DNA of 64,000 nucleotides from Anastatus disparis (Eukaryota; Arthropoda; Insecta; Hymenoptera; Eupelmidae). The notes under the pieces are model-generated. The model did no database searches. It worked only from the letters and a program-made list of their open reading frames with translations, and was not told the origin of the DNA. Made by a program: the position numbers and the translations under genes. This document shows, piece by piece, positions 1 through 12,026 of this stretch (position 1 is the first letter of the stretch; every line of letters starts with the position of its first letter). The DNA is taken from the NCBI GenBank assembly GCA_017163975.1, contig JAFFSR010000083.1:186001-250000 (forward strand), in the 5' to 3' direction.

Positions 1-1210
1 CATAAGGAAGAAATACATCGACAGGTAACAAAACTATTAAGCGGCGGCGTAATAGAGAACTCAAGATCACCGTACAACTCGCCTCTTTGGATAGTCCCCA
101 AGAAAAACGACACTAAGGGAAATAGAAGATAGCGCACGGTCATAGATTATAGAGCTCTCAATAAAAAGACTATAGGGGCCGCACACCCTCTACCTAATAT
201 AACAGAGGTCTTATACTGCCTCGGAGAAGCAAAATATTTTTCAATATTTGATCTAACCTCAGGGTTCTACCAGATCAAAGTTGATAAAGCAGACAGGTAA
301 AAGATTGCCTTTAGCTCAGCAACATGGCATTCTCATTATAAAAGAATGCTCTTTGGCCTCAAATCTGCATCTGCAACGTTCCAAAGACTCATGAATCTAG
401 TTTCATTAGGGTTACAAGATTCAGAATTATTAATTTATTTGGATGACGTAATTATTTTCGCGTTAGATCTAGCCGAACACGAGAAAAAGGTTTGTCGTTT
501 ATTTAATCGACTCCTTGACGCTAAGCTATCTTTACAGCCTGACAAATGCGAATTTTTACGCACCGAAGTAGAATATCTCGGTCATATCATTTCAGAAGAA
601 GGAGCGAAGCTAGATCCTAAAAAGACAGCAGCGGATAAAAAATTTTCCGCAACCCAAAAATCAAACAAATATCAGGCAATTTCTAGGGTTGGCCGGATAC
701 AATCGCAGATTTATTGAAGGTTTCTCAGCTAGAGCAAGATTTCTTTTCGATCTCTTCAAGAAAACCGTCGCATTTGAATGGACAGAAAAACAACGAGAAA
801 GCTTTGAGGATCTAAGGAATGCTCTATGCAGTACCCCAGTATTACAACATCCAGATTTCGAGAAATCATTCATTCTTACAATCGATGCATCTGATTACGC
901 TGTAGGCGTAATGCTCAGCCAAGGTGAAATAGGCCATGATCGTCTTATAGCCTACATGTCTCTATGAAACCAGCTGAGAATACACTACCATGGAAAAGGA
1001 GTGTCTAGCAATAATATACGCCATATTATACTTCCGCCCTTACTTTTACGAGTGAGAGTTCACACTTATAAATGACCACGAGTCGCTAAAATGGATAGAC
1101 TCCATAAAACCTCCAATACAAAGGCTTATTAGATAGAGAACTCGACTCCAAGAGTACGAGTACAGATTTCTTCACTGGCCAGGACGACTAAACGTCAACA
1201 CTGACGCTTT
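1..1210 (+). pseudogene. pol: Ty3/gypsy pol fragment: reverse transcriptase and RNase H
   Basis: This is the reverse transcriptase and RNase H part of a Ty3/gypsy polyprotein, which copies element RNA into DNA in the cytoplasmic particle. The frame is already open at base 1, so the upstream LTR, gag and protease lie outside the window. The RT runs in frame 1 to about 620. It shows the fingers region, the DLTSGFYQI stretch near 250 and the catalytic YLDDV box at 436-450. Two in-frame stops, TAG at 130-132 and TAA at 298-300, break it. A frameshift between about 620 and 690 moves the reading to frame 2 (689-967), which holds the tether and the RNase H start TIDASDYAVG near 877-906. RNase H then continues through further breaks to an ALSR-like end near 1215. 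Family assignment is firm; the copy is clearly dead. Confidence 0.9.
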
Positions 1211-2410
1211 ATCTAGGAACCAAATACAAGAAGAAGCCATAGCATTACCTACATCTTCCTCAGCAAAAGTTAACAAAAACCCAGAGTTTCTGAAACCTCG
1301 GGGACGACCACTAGGAACTAGGAATAAACCCCCGCCTCTATTGTCTACCTCGACTACATCTGGTAACACCATCGCTAAAAGAGTACGAACTCGATATGCC
1401 AGCAAGGAGCGCGCGCCTCCCCCACCTTGCACGAAAGACAAACGTAGTCGTTCGGAACCACCGCCACCACGCAAGTCAGTTTCGAAATCCTCAGAACCAA
1501 AGATAACTAAAGAAATTACCAAACCCAAAAATACAAATAACCAGCCTCAACACGACGCTCGAACCAATCCCATACCATCAACTTCTTCAAATAGCAACCC
1601 AAAAGCAATACGACCAAATAAATTTTCGAAAAGGGTGACATTCAAGACCAACGAAGATTCAGATACAGTCAACGAACCTCCAAACTTTGAAAGAGACACA
1701 GTGAATTCGCATGTCTCGTACCACAAGGACCACCCTTGACCAAACAAAGCACATTACAAAATGAGCAAACAGATTAAGAGAAGGAAACATCGCCATCAAA
1801 ACAAACTCAGATAAATCAGGGTCAGTCGATGAATACTGGTGGGACGATCCGATTCACCGAAATCGACCCTTGTTTCACTCCAATGAAGCATGAACTAAGC
1901 GATAAAGATAACTGATCACTTCCCTACGGTAGGCTAGGCCCTTTCATGGAGGATAATAGTACTGACGACTTATCAACAGATGATAAGGAGATTTGCTATC
2001 CACGACCCAAGATAGTTGATACTAAACCTCCAAAATTGTTTTATCCTGAATTCATGAAAACGCCGAACAGCGTTATGCAAATAAGACTAATAAATGAAAG
2101 TCTAACACACAAAAAAGACAATCTCCTTCATTTCACGTCTGTGGACTGCGAATTCGCTACTCCAATAGCGAAATTATTTATAGATTTGAACCAGCTAGAT
2201 AAACACGAAATAAAGAAATTGATGCTAAAACCAGGACAAGTGATAGTAACATCAAGGACTAAAAGATTTTTACTTAATACAGTTCTCACCAATAAACATT
2301 TCGAAATATTTTCAGAACAAGAACTTCGAGAGACACTTAAAAATTTAGCAGAGTGCATAAAAAATATGATATTAGAACCCTTCCGATTTCTAAACAAAAT
2401 AATTTATTAG
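1211..2410 (+). pseudogene. errantivirus-type pol linker between RNase H and integrase
   Basis: This stretch lies between the RNase H end and the integrase zinc domain of the same element. It contains two open segments. The first, 1341-1739, is rich in Pro, Lys and Ser and looks like a flexible linker or an out-of-frame segment. The second, 1946-2410 (154 aa), is acidic at its start and then folds like the spacer seen in insect gypsy/17.6-type pol, with LLHFTSVDCEFATPI in the first half and KPGQVIV in the middle. That similarity is from memory of errantivirus pol, not from a search. Stops and frame changes separate it from both neighbours, so it is not a working gene here. Confidence 0.6.
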
Positions 2411-2489
2411 GCTAAATATCATTCTGAACATTCCTGCGAATACTAAAAGAAGTACTGGACCATTGGTATTGCGAATTTTCATCTTTTAT

Positions 2490-3430
2490 GGCTCGACAAC
2501 CATACCCCAGACGATATGATAGATCAAATTATTGAGGAATATCATACAAGTATGATAGGCGGACATAAGGGAGTCACAAAGACCTACAGAAAAAACAGAG
2601 AAAAATTTTTCTAGTATGGTCCAAGGGAAGATGTAACAGAGTACGTCCGGAATTGCCAACAATGCCAAGAATTAAAATTAGTCTGAATTAAAAACCACGA
2701 GCTCACGATTATTACAGACATGCCTATAGACCCCTTTGACAAAATATCCATCGACACCGTAGGACCACGCCCATTAACCCTCAACGGAAATCGGTATATA
2801 TTAACCGTACAAAACAATCTCACTAAGTATTTCATGGCATCCCTCAATGGCTCACCTTGTATCATCCTATCTGATAAAGCACCTGCCCTTATTGGAAATA
2901 TTATGCACCAACTAGCAAAAATATTTAAAATTGAACAAGTCACGACTTCCAGATATCACCCTCGATTAAACGGCTCACTCGAAAGAAGTCACATAGTCTT
3001 GAAAAAATACATCCACAAAGCCATTCACCATATTTTCCTATAGTACAAGCGTACACCAATCAACTGGATTTACTCGATTCAAACTAATTTTTGGAAAACC
3101 CACAAAAACACCAAGCTCTCTACTCTTAGATAAAGTCGAAACATACTCATCGTACATGGCAGAGTTAATCAACAGACTACACGATACGCGATAAATAGCG
3201 GCCTAATCCCTTGTAGGTTCAAAACACCGCAACAAACAATATTATGATTGAAGGGGTGAAACTCACCCTTACGAAACAGGCGAAGTATACGTCATAAAAG
3301 AACCTTGGAAAAACGAACTCGATAAAACATACCAAAGCCCCTATAAAATAATCAAGAGAAACATAATGTTATCTTACAGGACGAAACAGGCAAACGATTT
3401 CTAAAACATATCGATAAAATCAAGCCTGCC
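2490..3430 (+). pseudogene. pol: Ty3/gypsy integrase fragment
   Basis: This is the integrase that would insert the cDNA into chromosomes. An HHCC-type zinc domain is readable in broken frames over about 2510-2690, with the CQQCQE pair near 2655. The catalytic core is in the ORF 2720-3043. The DDE residues appear as D in SIDTVG near 2750, D in LSDKAP near 2870 and E in SLERSH near 2980. The stretch between the first and second catalytic Asp is about 25 residues shorter than usual, which points to an internal deletion. The C-terminal part continues to about 3430 through frame changes. The env-like gene begins about 20 bp further on, the usual errantivirus order. Confidence 0.82.
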
Positions 3431-3449
3431 TACCACCAATAGAAACATT

Positions 3450-5185
3450 TTGTTGCAGATAATAAAGATGTGGACCACTATCCTAGCCTTAACTATAATC
3501 ACTTCTGTAAAGGGTGAAAACTACGTTATACAGCATTTAACAAGTTACCCCGGCATCTATTACGAAAAACTGCAGGACATAAGATACACGGATGCTGATT
3601 GGAAAATAGTGATCTTCATAGATATGGAATCATTGCATTACAATGCAACCTCTATACAAGGGACATTTCATGGCCCTATAATGCAATGTTCTCACGGAGA
3701 CAAATACTCAGAACTCTGCGATCTTACGGTAAAAAGAATTCATTTTTTAAAAGAGGGAAATTGTCTAATACAACAAATTTACAAGGATTTGATTGACTCG
3801 ATGAACGAAGTAAAATCACTGGAAATCGAAGTACCCAACAATCCTAACATAAAGAAAAAAAGTGTACCTTTCGGATTTATAGGTAGCATTAGCAGGACAC
3901 TCTTCGGAACGCTTTTTACAGAAGATGGAGAAATATACAAGAAACAAATCCAATCGCTATTTAACGGACAAAAAGAGATAGCGAAAATTGTAAAAGAAGA
4001 CACATCTGGACCAACATAGATTAGCTTCCATAACCGATCAAGTAAATGAAAATAAAAAGTACATACGCGAAACGTATGCACTCTATTTAAAGGCGTTAAG
4101 AGAATTCGAGGCTATAAGCGAACTAAAAAACTATGCAAATATTATGAAACATTATTTAGACACAGTAAATTATATAGAAATAGCGCTCAACCAATATAAT
4201 GACAGACTGGCACACATAATCACAGACTATATTGGATCACTGCCAACAAAATTCATTAAAATAAAGGAATTTTCGAAATTTTGTATCAACATTTTGAAAA
4301 GATAATAAGTATAATAGAATCAGCTCAAATGGGCTAAACAAGCCATCAACTTGTCACAACCGAACACTTCAACCGTATTTACCAGTACATAGATCTGAAG
4401 CCACTTGAGACAATAGCCACGCCACAAGAATTTTCAACAACATTCAACAAAATAGTATCCTGTATCCCAAGGAGATCTAAGGATAACGTATACATAGAAA
4501 TCGACATTTCACTCTTTAAAAACGAGAACTTCAACCTATATCAAATATATCCGGTCACCGTACCAACGTCATCCGTCCAAATCCTCTCACTGGAGGAATA
4601 CATAGCAGTGCATTCAAATGGTATCAACTACATATTTTACACGAACGTGGACATCACTAAATGCATAGAAATCAAGGGTACAACGTATTGCAATACGCCA
4701 AGGGAGATCAATTCAAGAACAATATACCAAACTCAACTGTTATCTAATAAACCCGCAGAGAAGTGCAACGTCCAATTAACCAAACAGATACATACTATAT
4801 AGACACATCTCGAAAACACAAATGCATGGATCTTCTCTACACCAATAAGAGAAAAATTACTTATCGCCTGCAAAAACAACAAAGAAACAAACATTGAAAT
4901 AACAGGAGTAGGAATGTTAGAATTACAATATGGATGCCAAGCTTCAACGATGCATGCAACGCTCATAGCATCAAGAACATCAAACAAGATAAAAAGACAT
5001 TTTACTTACACATGAGACATGAGACTTACTGTGACGAACAGAACAACAAAGACAAACCTAACATACATGATAATTACAGGAATATCTTTCATAATAGATG
5101 TCAGTCTCTTAGTACGGATCATCGACTGCAAAAGTACACACGCTTATACGTTATCAAAAGACGACATTAGAACCCTACAACCCCG
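3450..5185 (+). pseudogene. env: errantivirus-like envelope gene (fusion-protein type), broken
   Basis: This lies just downstream of pol and matches the env position of insect errantiviruses, whose Env is related to the baculovirus F fusion protein. The first ORF (3450-4019, 189 aa) begins with a hydrophobic signal peptide, residues 7-22. It has a PGIYYEKL motif of the ectodomain start and several Cys residues. Near residues 133-155 a basic cluster is followed by a Gly/Phe-rich hydrophobic stretch (starting FGFIGSI), the place where F-type proteins are cleaved and expose a fusion segment. A stop at 4017-4019 ends this ORF. The remaining ectodomain is scattered over 4020-5000, including the ORF 4608-4802. 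A hydrophobic segment near 5060-5120 looks like the membrane anchor. Several stops and shifts show it cannot be expressed intact. Confidence 0.72.
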
Positions 5186-5379
5186 GACGGACGTAAATAG
5201 AACCAGACATTTTAACCATACATACGATGCATTACCTGCTTCCAGACCAATATAAAAAAAAAGAGTGCAGTGTACAAGATGCAAAAACATCCCTCTTCCA
5301 TAACTTCCATACATACATTAAAAATTAATTATGTTTGATTAATATTGCATGCAACATAGTAGCGATCCCAATCTAACCT

Positions 5380-6538
5380 CGATCTTCTCCTTCACAGATG
5401 CCCTCTCATCAGTCTCCCTATATTTTTCCTTACTGTAGCAATCACCTTATCCCAAGAAATACAACTACCCTATTCCATAATACCTTTCAAAAACCAACCT
5501 GGAACCTACTATGAACTCATAGAAGATGACCATTAACCGCTGACACAATCATCGATCTCTTTCACTTATACAATGATGAGAAAACCTTTTTGCAAAACAT
5601 CCAATTTATTGAAAGCTTCTGCAGCCACTATTGTAAAGAACAGTACGAAGGACTCATCTACTTACAAAGGCTCATCGATACCACGGAAAAACTCAGAGAA
5701 GAAACTTTCAACATGGTACAAAACGAAAAAGATTTCTCAGTCAACCCAACCATCTAATTTAACAGAATTTCCAACAAGATTGAGGAACTACGCTCATCAA
5801 AACCAAAACCTCCGTTATCACCAGAACATTTTAAATCATGGAGTAACAATGCAGAGACCAACTTAGAAAACTACACTGATGTGTATCAAAAAGTCAAGAA
5901 TATATTAGCCAAATTAGAAATAGGAATAATAAGCGGAAACCTACTTTCTAGATACAAACTGGAAGGTACCTTTAACGAAATCAGAAAAATAAAACCCGGA
6001 TCCCAGCTACGGTTGTCGCACCCATCATCATTAAAATTTGGGTAAATCTCTCGAATTAATACATCTCAATTCGCATTCCGAAATAGCTTGTGAATCTACA
6101 CTCCAAGACGCTACCACAACGGTTGAATTCAACAGATGCGCAGTAACGACTCATAACGATACAAAAATTACTTACTTTTTATTGGAAACTACGGGTAAAT
6201 AGATCTTCTAAGCTTCCACACTGCAGAAAATCAAAATAATCTGCAATAAAACTTACGATAAGACCATCAGAGAAACTAAAATTATATGGATTACACCAAA
6301 ATGCAGCATGACTGCATCAAACATAACCTTAAAAGAAAGAACAACTGGAAAAAGAAAAGTACATCATTTCAGCTCAATCGTGAACCTGAATACGACAAAA
6401 AAATTTAAAATGCCGCCACTATACCATGTAATATTAACAATGAGAATGAATATTTCACCAGTATATCGCACAATTTTATCAGCAGGAGCCATAACAATAA
6501 TCTTGATTAACTGGATAACAAGGAGAATCACAATCTAG
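5380..6538 (+). pseudogene. second, more degraded env-like region
   Basis: Downstream of the first env-like gene lies a second region with the same layout. It has a short hydrophobic start near 5400, a PGTYYEL motif near 5500 that parallels PGIYYEKL of the first copy, a Cys-containing and partly coiled segment (about 5560-5990), and a hydrophobic C-terminal segment near 6470-6535 that resembles a membrane anchor with a basic tail. It is interrupted by many stops. Similarity to the first copy is low and limited to layout and a few motifs. It could be a diverged second envelope gene of the same element or the remnant of another inserted element. Confidence 0.45.
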
Positions 6539-6574
6539 AGAAATAAAAAACGGAAACGGACGGAATTTGAATTA

Positions 6575-6775
6575 TTGCAACCATCACCAGCAGAGTTTTT
6601 ATTAGATATTGTGCCGCCTTTGCCAATAGATCCGCCCCAACTCTATTGTTTTCCGCCGGACAAGTACCATCTAAGGTTAACTACCGACACCATCAACATC
6701 TGGGAAAAAAAGAGAGAAGAAGAAGAAAACTTTAACTCTAGCTTGAGAAACAATATAACTGATATTACGCCATGA
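6575..6775 (+). CDS. short Pro-rich hypothetical ORF
   Basis: This open frame of 66 aa begins 36 bp after the end of the second env-like region. The N-terminal half is rich in Pro with two PP pairs and ends in a YCFPPDKYH stretch; the C-terminal half is charged (KKREEEE). I do not recognise it. It may be a downstream accessory ORF of the gypsy element or a chance ORF. A T-rich polypyrimidine stretch follows at 6820-6880, which would suit a splice acceptor or a low-complexity spacer. Confidence 0.25.
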   Translation: MQPSPAEFLLDIVPPLPIDPPQLYCFPPDKYHLRLTTDTINIWEKKREEEENFNSSLRNNITDITP

Positions 6776-7019
6776 TCGACATTTATCTCCTACTCCATCC
6801 ACTATATCTCCTTCAATCGAACTACCTTTTTTTTCTTTCCTCCATTTTTTTATTTTGTCTTTCCTCTCCTTTTTCACTATTAATTTGCTTCACAGACATC
6901 TGCCGTCTCTGAGGAACGTACTACTTCTTCAGTAACAAATGGATATCATGACATCGATAAAAGAGACCTCGCATCACCTAATTATCACTATGCTCAAACA
7001 CAGATGATAAAAGCACAAT

Positions 7020-7555
7020 CTGTCATGGAGAATTCGGACACTACAGTAGATATCTACTACAACAAAAAGTGTCGGAAGATCCTATGCTTCTCTTGCTTCA
7101 AAGAAATTGACTACACACGAAATGATGAAAAGCAGACTTGAATCCACCAAACAACCTGAAGTAGAATGTATGGCAGTTGCTACGAATGTAAGGAATATCT
7201 TTTGGACCTGCGCCCAGCACGGCAGTGTGAAAGATGTATAAAAATGATGATCCATCACTCAGGTGATATTAAAGACCTAGAAAGTAAAAAAGTTCTAGAA
7301 CCATGGTATACTAACGGACCAAAAAGGCCATCCTTCCGCGAGAGAATGCCTACAAGCTCTTGTTACCAGACTATCCCTCTTTCGGAATCCGAAGATCCAC
7401 ATTTATTCTTAACCAGTGCATATTATGTCACCAACCGAATTTACTATCGGATATATTACAGTGACTTATATCCGATAGTAAATTTACTGCGGGGTGATCT
7501 GCCAAGACTGATATATAACCAAGGCGAAATGCGAGAAGAGTTACCAGCTGTATAG
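7020..7555 (+). CDS. Cys-rich hypothetical ORF(s), zinc-binding-like
   Basis: The open frame 7166-7555 (129 aa) starts with a Cys-rich cluster: CYEC at residues 5-8 and CERC at 20-23, spaced like a small zinc knuckle or ribbon. The rest is charged and then Tyr/Leu-rich, with no motif I know. Just upstream, near 7068-7140 and in another frame, is another Cys cluster (CFSCFKE), so the true reading may be longer and broken. A third CKIC cluster occurs in the small ORF at 8134. Its position downstream of env could make it an accessory gene of the retroelement. Function unknown. Confidence 0.3.
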
Positions 7556-8133
7556 ATGTTTCCATTTTGCCTTTTCCAAGAAAGTCCTACACTGTTATTG
7601 CTCTTACTGTAAAGTAATACTCTTGCGCAGGGAAAAAGGTAAAAATTGTAGTGGATGCATACGAACAATATTTCAACAAAATAAGGAGATCAGATATGAT
7701 ATCAAAAGCCCCGTAAAACCCCGTTCAATTCCCTAACCCCTATTTATTACCTATCTCCTCCTCACCCCCCTTTTTTGTTTTATATACTTTTTTTATATGA
7801 AATCAGTAGTGTGAGTATTAAGACATTGGTCGTAATAGTGTTAGTAATATAAGTAATATTACATAAGTCATAATATTAGTAGCGTAAGTAACATTAGTAA
7901 TAACACATCAGTAATATTAGTAGTATAGCATTAGTCATAATGTTAGTAGTATAACAAACATAAGTAATAACACATTATAATATTACTACTATTGCAACAA
8001 TCATAACGACGTTAGTAGTGTTAGTAGTTTAACAAAACAGAGTCAATAGTAATAATAGTCGTAATAATTGCTTTATTAAAATATAACAAACCTGTTTTTT
8101 TTTAAACTCTTCCAGTAAAAATATCGAAAAAAA
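7556..8133. repeat. low-complexity stretch of TTAGTAATA-type units
   Basis: No gene is seen here. From about 7803 to 8070 the DNA is an imperfect mixture of TTAGTA, GTAATA and AACATAAGT units, a simple repeat that has drifted. The flanks are pyrimidine-rich (7730-7800) and poly-T (8090-8105). No LTR could be paired, because the other end of the gypsy element is outside the window. Confidence 0.6.
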
Positions 8134-8431
8134 ATGGAGCTCTTCCACAGCCTGGGCTTCAATCCAGACTACGTACCATGCTACGTCAAGTTAAACGATC
8201 AACGCAGATGCAAAATTTGTAAAAATTCCAGAAACTTCTGACCCGACAGTATTTATATTTTATTTACACAACGAGTTGACGATGTTTCCACTTTCACAAT
8301 GGGGCGCAAATAAATTACCAGTATACTTCGTGGAAGAGAAATTGGTGGAATTAGAAAAACACTATTATATTGCAAACGATGAGGCAGATGACATGGAGAA
8401 AAAAGACGAATATTTAGACTTTAAACATTAG
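8134..8431 (+). CDS. small hypothetical ORF with CxxC, apparently frameshifted
   Basis: An ATG at 8134 opens 35 codons with a single CKIC motif and stops at 8239-8241. An overlapping frame then stays open to 8431; its in-frame ATG at 8282 gives 49 aa rich in acidic residues. The second frame is open for several codons upstream of that ATG, so the two pieces may once have been one protein of about 100 aa. No family is recognised. It lies beyond the gypsy-derived ORFs and could belong to the same element. Confidence 0.25.
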
Positions 8432-9743
8432 AACAACCCTTATATGCACTTATTTTCTTATTTCATACCATTATAGATTCATACAGCATCATACCTTTGT
8501 GGGCATATGCGTATCCTATTATACGAAATCTATTGATCGTGGCTACCACCGTCACTTCATTAAGGTCGATTAACCTTCTCAAATTAAGAGGAGTAACGTC
8601 CTAAAGAGGCATTCTTGACTTTATTTTCTTTTCAATATATTTTAGTAATAGCTAACATCCAGAAGTTTTGCATTTTGTCAAAGAGAAAGGGTATAAGGAT
8701 TAATCAATATATACTGCTGTTAGCGATAACTTGAAAAAAATCGACCCTAGGTCAGGATGTACAATTGTTCTTCACATTTTACTACCATACAATCGGGTGA
8801 CGTACACATTTTTTGAGTTTAACAAAATTTCGTTAAACTCAAAAAAATGTAAAAAATAGAAAAAAAATTATTTTGTTATAGTAACTTTGTTTTTTAGAAT
8901 TATTTATTAATTATCAAATTTTGAAAACTATTTATTTTAATACTTTTTTTTATACATTTTTGAATTTCCCTCTCTGACTCTGCCACTTTCGGCATCGCTG
9001 ATACACATAAAAACATACACATATCCAAATACACACATACACATATACACATACACATGAAAATACAAACATACAGATACCCATACGAACATACATATAC
9101 ACACATAAACATGCACACATACTCACATTTACATTATCATATACACATAAATACCCTTAAATAAACACACGATTAGAAATGAAACTCTGGAATTACCATC
9201 AAAATTTGAGCCGTCAGGAATCAGTAAACAATGATTTAAGGTGCAAAATTCGTACAAATCTTTGTTTTTTGAGGTAGCTTGAATTCTTTGCGTTCTATTA
9301 TATGAAAATTATACTTTTTGTAGGTATTTCAAAGACGATTGATTGAAACGTCATTAATGAAAATCGTTCAATAAATTTTATAAATAATGATAAAACAAAA
9401 TTGAAAATCGCGAAATTCTAAAATATTTGTCATTTGATAAAAAAGGATGTACATGTTTGTAATTTAACAAAAATGTGCCTCTCATTATCCTTAAGTTAGC
9501 ATAAAAATTTCATAAAAAAAAATTAATTATTTTAGGAGATGTTCTATTTGTTTATTAAAAGGAGGTCAAATGTACATTAAAAAATTCACCCAAAAACGTC
9601 ATCGTAGAGACTTTATGATAATCATATAATATTCAGACGTAGATTTTATAAATTTGATGTGAATTTGATATTTGCGTCCATTTTATTATTTTCAACCAAA
9701 ATATGGCAAAAAAAAAAATAGTATATTTCGGTACTAGTGGGAT
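8432..9743. other. gene-free AT-rich stretch with a hairpin and a CA-rich microsatellite
   Basis: No supported gene. A perfect short hairpin (arms reading GAGTTTAACAAAATTTCG and its complement region) lies at 8808-8852. A degenerate ACACATA microsatellite spans about 9001-9175. The ORF that crosses the microsatellite on the minus strand is a product of the repeat. The remainder is A/T-rich unique sequence. Confidence 0.6.
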
Positions 9744-9937
9744 AAAGTGATTTTTTACTCGTGTGGTGGTTTGCGCCTGAGCGAAGCGAGGGCACAGGTC
9801 TCACGAGTAAGAAATCACTTTCTCGCACGAGTATCGAACACTATTTTTTGACACGACGTGTAAGAAGCTCCATTTTCGCACGTGTCACTTTGTACAGCGT
9901 GCGTGAAATCGAGCTTCTCGCACGGAGTGTCAAAAAG
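9744..9937. repeat. two adjacent foldback hairpins
   Basis: The first hairpin, 9744-9821, has arms AAAGTGATTTTTTACTCGTG and its near-complement around a GC-richer centre that contains GAGCGAAGCGAG. The second, 9844-9937, has arms beginning TTTTTGACAC and ending GTGTCAAAAA with an AGAAGCTC/GAGCTTCT inner stem. GC content is much higher than in the surroundings. They look like short palindromic inserts or the ends of a small foldback element. No coding capacity. Confidence 0.6.
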
Positions 9938-10315
9938 TAAATTTTTTTCTTAATGGAATCTTAAATATTTTTACAACTAATGAAAATATCAATATAGGGA
10001 TTTGATATTCTTATTACTGGCCATTTTAAGCGAATTTAAAAAAAAAGAATGCTCTAGCTCAATTAAAAGCCGAGATAATTTTTTTTTTTTTTAAATTCGC
10101 CAATTGTTTATTTATAAATATTTAGGACTGAAATTTTCATTACAGCTAGAATAATACTTGAAGTTTATGATTCCATTATAGTGGAGATGAAATAAACATT
10201 TTGAAATGTAAAAATTCAAATTAAAGTAATCAAGATTGCTAGTAGTTAAACAGAGTAATTTTTGCTGCCTTGCAAAAAAATGGATCTGGCGAGTTATAAT
10301 TCATGTTCCGATTAA

Positions 10316-11367
10316 AAATTCTTTATATCTCCGTTAATTAGGGACTAATTTTGAAGTTTTTTCTTTAAATCGGGATAGCGCGTGAAAATAATAACAACTG
10401 TTGTATTTGTTTTTAAAAAATTATTTATTTAACAATAATTATTGCAAAAAAAAAATTTGTTTGAACATATTTTTTTAAATATTAATTTTAGCAAAAAGCT
10501 TTAAAACTGAAGTTTGTTTGTCTTAAAAAAATAAACAATATTTCATTTTAGTATTTTCATGATAAAATCAATATTAAGTTTGTTGATTTGGAAAACAAAT
10601 TGAATAAAATTTTTGTTTTGGAATTTCAATGTAAATTTACTTTGTCATGAAAAATTCCTTATATCTCCGTTATTTACGGACCAATTTTGACGTTTTTTTT
10701 TAAATTGGAGTAGCACGTGAAAATAATAACAACTCTAGTATTTGTTTTTAAAAAATTATTTATTTAATAATAATTATTGCATAAAAAAATTGTTTAAACA
10801 TATTTTTTTAAATATTAGTTTTAGCAAAAAGCTTTAAGAATAAAGTTTGATTGTCTTAAAAAAATAAACAATATTTCATTCTAGTGTTTTCATGATAAAA
10901 TCAATATTAAGTCTGTTAAGAAGGGGCCGAACTATCTGTCTTTGTCTAATAGCGTTTTTCATCATTTATGTAAACACTATCCGGTATAACAAGAAAAAAA
11001 TAGCAGCCCCCGCTAGTTATTAGTATAATAAGTAAATTTTGTAATAACAACCAAATTTTTTCACTGCGTAGTTTTTGAATAATTAGAGACCTACCAAAAA
11101 AAGATAGGTTAAATTCTAGATTGCTAGTAGGTCTCTAATTAGTCAAAAACTATACGGTAAAAAATTTGGTTGTTATTACAAAATTTACTAACTATACTAA
11201 TATCTAGCGGGGGCTGCTATTTTTTTCTTGTTATACCGGATAGTGCTTACATAAATGATGAAAAACGCTATTAGACAAAGACAGATAGTTCGGCCCCTTC
11301 TTAATTCGGAAAACAAATTGTAAAAAATTTTTGGTTTGGAATTTCAACGTAAATTAACTTTGTCATG
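10316..11367. repeat. tandem duplication (about 335-bp unit), second copy split by a MITE
   Basis: Copy 1 spans about 10316-10650 and copy 2 about 10651-10919 plus 11301-11367. Both share the landmarks TATATCTCCGTTA, AGCGCGTGAAAATAATAAC or its variant, and GGAATTTCAA. The two copies differ by scattered substitutions. Copy 2 contains the inserted element at 10920-11300; copy 1 is uninterrupted and gives the empty-site sequence. Confidence 0.85.
10920..11300. mobile_element. non-autonomous TTAA-flanked foldback MITE
   Basis: The 381-bp insert is flanked by TTAA at 10916-10919 and 11301-11304. Its ends are inverted copies of GAAGGGGCCGAACTATCTGT, and the inverted repeat continues almost to the centre, so the whole insert can fold back. 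The uninterrupted copy of the surrounding tandem duplication reads GTTTGTTGATTTGG where this copy reads GTCTGTTAA-insert-TTAATTCGG, which confirms the insertion point and a duplicated TTAA. A TTAA duplication is the mark of piggyBac-type transposition. It has no coding capacity and would need a transposase in trans. Confidence 0.9.
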
Positions 11368-12010
11368 GAAATTTTCACCTAAAAATCACACTTACATTAA
11401 AAATAGTCAAACACCTTTATGAAGAGGGGCACATGTACTAGAGTAGGCTTAAACTTTTATTTTTACCATATTTATTATGCTCTGAGAATTTGAGAATGAT
11501 TGAAAGTATGCACCTTTTTTATAACTCAAGAAACACACGTAGAAAAATATTAAAAAAGTATCATTTTTGACGTTTAAAAATATATACAGTGAAGTGCAAT
11601 TTTCCAATCGATACCAAAATTTTATTGCATATTCTATTTTAAAAAAGTAGTAATTTTAGCCCTTATTAAAGTGTGTGCCACCCCAGAAACTTGTATTATA
11701 GACTTTTGCATTGTTAAGAATCGAGTGACCAAAATAAAAAAATTCTTCAAAATTGCTCATATCTATATAAGTAAGAAAAACCGGTCTTTATAATGCGCAC
11801 TACAGTTTGCTGCTATGGACTCCTGTGTATTTTGTGCGTGGGACCGGCTTTTTGAATATCGCATTTAAAAGACCAATTTCTTTAGTGCATATGGTAATGG
11901 AATGGTGGGGGTAATAATCTGAGACTGCCACACACCTTGACGTGCGCCGGATACGACCCGAAATTGGTACTGACGAGCGCGGGGTATCGCGCATTCAAAA
12001 AACCGGTTTT
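11368..12010. other. gene-free stretch ending in a small inverted-repeat segment
   Basis: No gene is supported from 11368 to 11774, which is AT-rich. The segment 11775-12010 begins with ACCGGTCTTTATAATGCGC and ends in the inverted form of ACCGGTTTTTTGAATGCGC, so it may be a ~240-bp non-autonomous element. Its interior is GC-richer than its surroundings. I cannot delimit a target duplication. Confidence 0.4.
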
Positions 12011-12026
12011 ATATACATATATATAT

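Noticed and set aside
1172..1747. Minus-strand ORFs opposite the pol linker
   Set aside because: They are antisense shadows; the element reads on the plus strand.
8900..9118. 72-aa minus-strand ORF with repeated MCMFMCVYVC
   Set aside because: It is a translation of the CA-rich microsatellite.
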